From an uncultured Methylococcaceae bacterium (GTDB lineage Bacteria > Pseudomonadota > Gammaproteobacteria > Methylococcales > Methylococcaceae), in the NCBI GenBank assembly GCA_903859815.1, contig CAIOOA010000103.1:1-45314 (forward strand): 45,314 nt of DNA. The letters are read 5' to 3'. How positions within the stretch are numbered: the first letter of the stretch is position 1; each line of letters begins with the position of its first letter. Shown here piece by piece: positions 43,488 through 45,314 of this stretch. The position numbers and the translations under genes are program-made. The notes under the pieces were generated by a model. That model saw only the letters and a list, made by a program, of their open reading frames with translations. It searched no databases and was not told where the DNA came from.

Positions 43488-43537
43488 CGTCATTTTGGCA
43501 GGGATGCCAAAATCCAGCGACCATGGATGTCAAGCTT
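43488..43537 (+). repeat. REP-like element (CATTTTGGCAGGGATGCCAAAATC), copy 2
   Basis: The same element and orientation as 17551-17600, with stem bases changed together (TTTGG/CCAAA). Ends CCATGGATGTCAAGCTTTGA. Confidence 0.7.
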
Positions 43538-43577
43538 TGACCAGCAATTCTCATTTTGGTATGACCAACGCTCTACC

Positions 43578-43740
43578 GTAGGGTGGGCTAGGCGCACACA
43601 CCGGGAACCTTGCCCCCACTCGGCGCTTTTGTGCGCCGTAGCCCACCAAACCGGCGACGGATGGGCAATGGTGGGCTACGGTGCGCATCAAGCTTAGCGA
43701 TAAACGGAAAGTTTTTTGAGATGCGCGCCTAGCCCACCCT
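43578..43740. repeat. MITE-like palindromic element with AGGGTGGGCTAGGCGC ends, copy 1
   Basis: 163 bp with terminal inverted repeats AGGGTGGGCTAGGCGCA / TGCGCGCCTAGCCCACCCT. Internal TGGTGGGCTACGGTGCGC and GGCGCTTTTGTGCGCCGTAGCCCACCA are further inverted units. The 100 bp 43619-43718 are identical to 44399-44498. Confidence 0.8.
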
Positions 43741-43751
43741 CGGCTTATGCC

Positions 43752-44228
43752 TTACCGGCCATCAAGAAAATGCCATTCCTTCTGTTGCGCGAGAATATAT
43801 CCCGCAAGCGCAGTTAAGTTTTCATCTGTCAGATTTCGCATTCCTGGATAAATATCCGCACTCTTTATGCTGGGGTGGACATCAGAAATCTCCATCTCAC
43901 CATCATGTGTAGTGGGATTTTTCAGATAGTCCACCAATCCTTCAACAGAGTAACGCATAGGTGTGGCACTTGATAAATATGTTACCGAAAGTTTCGCCTT
44001 AGAGTCTGTCTTGGTAGCGCCGCCAGCATGACACTGAGCGCATTGGCTATTAAATAATGCCTTGCCGGCTTTAAGCTGAGTTATGCTGAGGACAGTGGTA
44101 TCACCTTGAGCATTTAATGGCACTGTGCGGCTGGCTTCGTCCAATCCGTATGCTGATGCACTGCCGATAAAGATTTGCGACGCTAGCAACAGAGTAGGTA
44201 CGATAACCGTTAGTGTTCTTCTAAACAT
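43752..44228 (-). CDS. PsbV-like cytochrome c (cytochrome c-550 family)
   Basis: 158 residues with a signal peptide (cleavage after SASA, residue 26) and GGAGAGGAAAT before ATG 44228. The mature protein closely follows PsbV, the extrinsic photosystem II cytochrome: LDEASRTVPLNAQGDTTVLS, then GKALFNSQCAQCHAGGATKT, VDYLKNPTTHDGEMEIS, DVHPSIKSADIYPGMRNL and LAGYILAQ. In mature numbering the heme Cys are 37 and 40 and the His ligands are 41 and 92, the same positions as in PsbV. The C-terminal GGGKxYY tail of PsbV is replaced by KEWHFLDGR. No photosynthesis gene is in the window. A periplasmic low-potential electron carrier is inferred. It lies between two directly repeated elements. Confidence 0.88.
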   Translation of the reverse strand: MFRRTLTVIVPTLLLASQIFIGSASAYGLDEASRTVPLNAQGDTTVLSITQLKAGKALFNSQCAQCHAGGATKTDSKAKLSVTYLSSATPMRYSVEGLVDYLKNPTTHDGEMEISDVHPSIKSADIYPGMRNLTDENLTALAGYILAQQKEWHFLDGR

Positions 44229-44349
44229 ATTTCCTCTCCAAAGATTTGGCTTAAAATGAATAATCTAAAGGCATTAATATTATCCGCCAGTTCTAGCCTT
44301 TCCTCCGCCAGACGATCAAGATCAGAGTCGATCAATTATTTCCGAGCCA

Positions 44350-44520
44350 CCCATATCCCGGATTACGCCGCAAAGCGGCTACATCCGGGCTACGCTGGCT
44401 CGGCGCTTTTGTGCGCCGTAGCCCACCAAACCGGCGACGGATGGGCAATGGTGGGCTACGGTGCGCATCAAGCTTAGCGATAAACGGAAAGTTTTTTGCA
44501 ATGCGCACCTAGCCCACCCT
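44350..44520. repeat. MITE-like element, copy 2, with a different left part
   Basis: 44399-44520 repeats 43619-43740 with the first 100 bp identical, at an offset of exactly 780 bp. The left part (about 44356-44394) is another palindrome, CCCGGAT-N-GCGGCTACATCCGGGCTACG, so the usual left end is missing or was replaced. The 303-bp gap 44229-44531 holds only this and the cytochrome promoter region. Confidence 0.75.
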
Positions 44521-44531
44521 ACTGAGCTAAA

Positions 44532-45140
44532 TCACCCACGCCGCTTTTGCTTAGTGCCCGCCCAAGCCAATGCGCCAATCCCCAACAAGCCGATGATGCC
44601 GGGTTCTGGTACACTGCCGCCACCGGCGACATCGCCAGAGCGCACGGCCCACGCATTGCGCTCAAAACTCTTAAGGAGGCTGGACTGGAAGCCACCGAAA
44701 GTATTGAAGGACCACGCGCTAAGAGGATTGGGCGCGTACTCAGTACCGGACCAGTAAACAGCGTTTTGCATATTAGAAAACAAACCTGACAAAACAGCAG
44801 AACTGGTGATGGCCTGGCCTTGCGTCAATCCCCCTTCGGTGTAAAACAAATGGCCCAACTCGCTGCCGGTGCAGTTGTAGGCGTTACCACAAACTGGATC
44901 GGCGGTCGGTAGCCGCCAGCCGGTAAAGCCGCCGATGTTCAGCCCTTCCGCCCATGTCTTGGCGGTTTGCCAATTCATAAATCCATTGGCATTGGCGTTT
45001 TGCAGCCAAGTAATGTTGCGGTCGGTGTCGTACACGGCCAACCCGCCGAGCCTACTGATTAGCGCGGCTTCGGCGGTTGAGGCAAGGCCAATCCCTGCGA
45101 GCAGGACGAGGGCGGTCAGTGGTTTTGTTTTTGCTTTCAT
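44532..45140 (-). CDS. DUF1566 domain PEP-CTERM surface protein
   Basis: 202 residues, ATG 45140 with AAGGA 9 bases upstream. Signal peptide (LTALVLLAGIGLASTAEA, cleavage near residue 25). The body has the DUF1566 pattern: LAVYDTDRNITWLQNANANG, MNWQTAKTWAEGL, GFTGWRLPTADP, VYWSGTEY, WSFNTFGG and AWAVRSGD. These are found in Legionella-type and PEP-CTERM exported proteins. The C-terminus is a standard PEP-CTERM signal: VPEPG, hydrophobic IIGLLGIGALAWAG and basic KQKRRG. It should be exported, processed by exosortase and placed on the cell surface. It is the second PEP-CTERM protein in the window after 4594-9468, so the genome should encode an exosortase. No molecular function is known. Confidence 0.9.
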   Translation of the reverse strand: MKAKTKPLTALVLLAGIGLASTAEAALISRLGGLAVYDTDRNITWLQNANANGFMNWQTAKTWAEGLNIGGFTGWRLPTADPVCGNAYNCTGSELGHLFYTEGGLTQGQAITSSAVLSGLFSNMQNAVYWSGTEYAPNPLSAWSFNTFGGFQSSLLKSFERNAWAVRSGDVAGGGSVPEPGIIGLLGIGALAWAGTKQKRRG

Positions 45141-45203
45141 TCGGAATATTCCTTCAAATTAGAGTGTTAGACTAGCTCCCAAGCTCTGCTTCACTGCCAT
45201 TAG

Positions 45204-45230
45204 GCGTTCGTAGTCCCGCCTTTAGTCGGC
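45204..45230. repeat. Half copy of the TGTAGTCCCG repeat
   Basis: GCGTTCGTAGTCCCGCCTTT followed by AGTCGGC matches the right arm of 19938-20004 read on the other strand. Confidence 0.6.
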
Positions 45231-45260
45231 AGCGGGAAGGGAACTAACACCGTTTGCACC

Positions 45261-45314
45261 GGGGCGCGGGGCGCGGGGCGCGGGGCGCGGGGCGCGGGGC
45301 GCGGGGCGCGGGGC
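45261..45314 (+). repeat. GGGGCGC 7-bp tandem array, running off the window
   Basis: More than seven perfect units of GGGGCGC. It continues past the end, so its length is unknown. No gene is visible in 45141-45314. Confidence 0.9.

Overview
The window looks like a chromosomal segment of a Gram-negative gammaproteobacterium. The housekeeping genes secA, argJ, a MutT-type Nudix/ThiE-like fusion and glnA (with the GlnE adenylylation Tyr motif) are of proteobacterial type. PEP-CTERM surface proteins, a BamE-like lipoprotein, a DUF29 remnant and many palindromic intergenic repeats fit environmental lineages such as Methylococcales or Thiotrichales. That placement is an inference from gene content, not from a search.

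Layout. (1) 1-9.5 kb: the 3' part of a large Rhs/YD-repeat protein with an unrecognised C-terminal tip, then a 1624-residue secreted protein built from T5SS/PEP-CTERM-type repeats. (2) 9.5-17.7 kb: secA, argJ, a DUF29 remnant, a VOC protein, a small SmbP-like periplasmic protein, Nudix-ThiE and glnA with a terminator. (3) 17.7-19.9 kb: an orphan toxin/immunity locus, with a small protein, a frameshifted VRR-NUC type VI-type nuclease effector and an intact DUF3396-type immunity protein. (4) 20.0-31.0 kb, minus strand: the most unusual locus. In transcription order it holds an inositol-monophosphatase-like protein, a soluble GAF/histidine kinase/receiver hybrid, a receiver-TIR protein, a second copy of the kinase/receiver-TIR pair, and a protein with faint protein-kinase-like motifs. 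(5) 31.5-32.4 kb: a BamE-like lipoprotein and a SnoaL-like protein. (6) 32.7-39.9 kb: a YbhGFSR-type ABC exporter operon with an outer-membrane efflux lipoprotein and a small membrane protein, bracketed by copies of a palindromic repeat. (7) 40.1-45.3 kb: a large GH94/GH36-like protein, a cytochrome that closely resembles photosystem II cytochrome c-550 (PsbV), a DUF1566/PEP-CTERM protein and several repeats.

The candidate new system is region 4. The TIR domains keep the putative catalytic Glu and are fused to receiver domains, so a TIR activity could be switched by phosphorelay from cytosolic GAF-sensor kinases encoded immediately upstream. Phosphatase-like and kinase-like proteins lie at the two ends. 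No known defence-system partner such as a SIR2 or SLOG effector is visible, so a defence role is a hypothesis. The second notable item is the PsbV-like cytochrome, which lies between two directly repeated elements exactly 780 bp apart.
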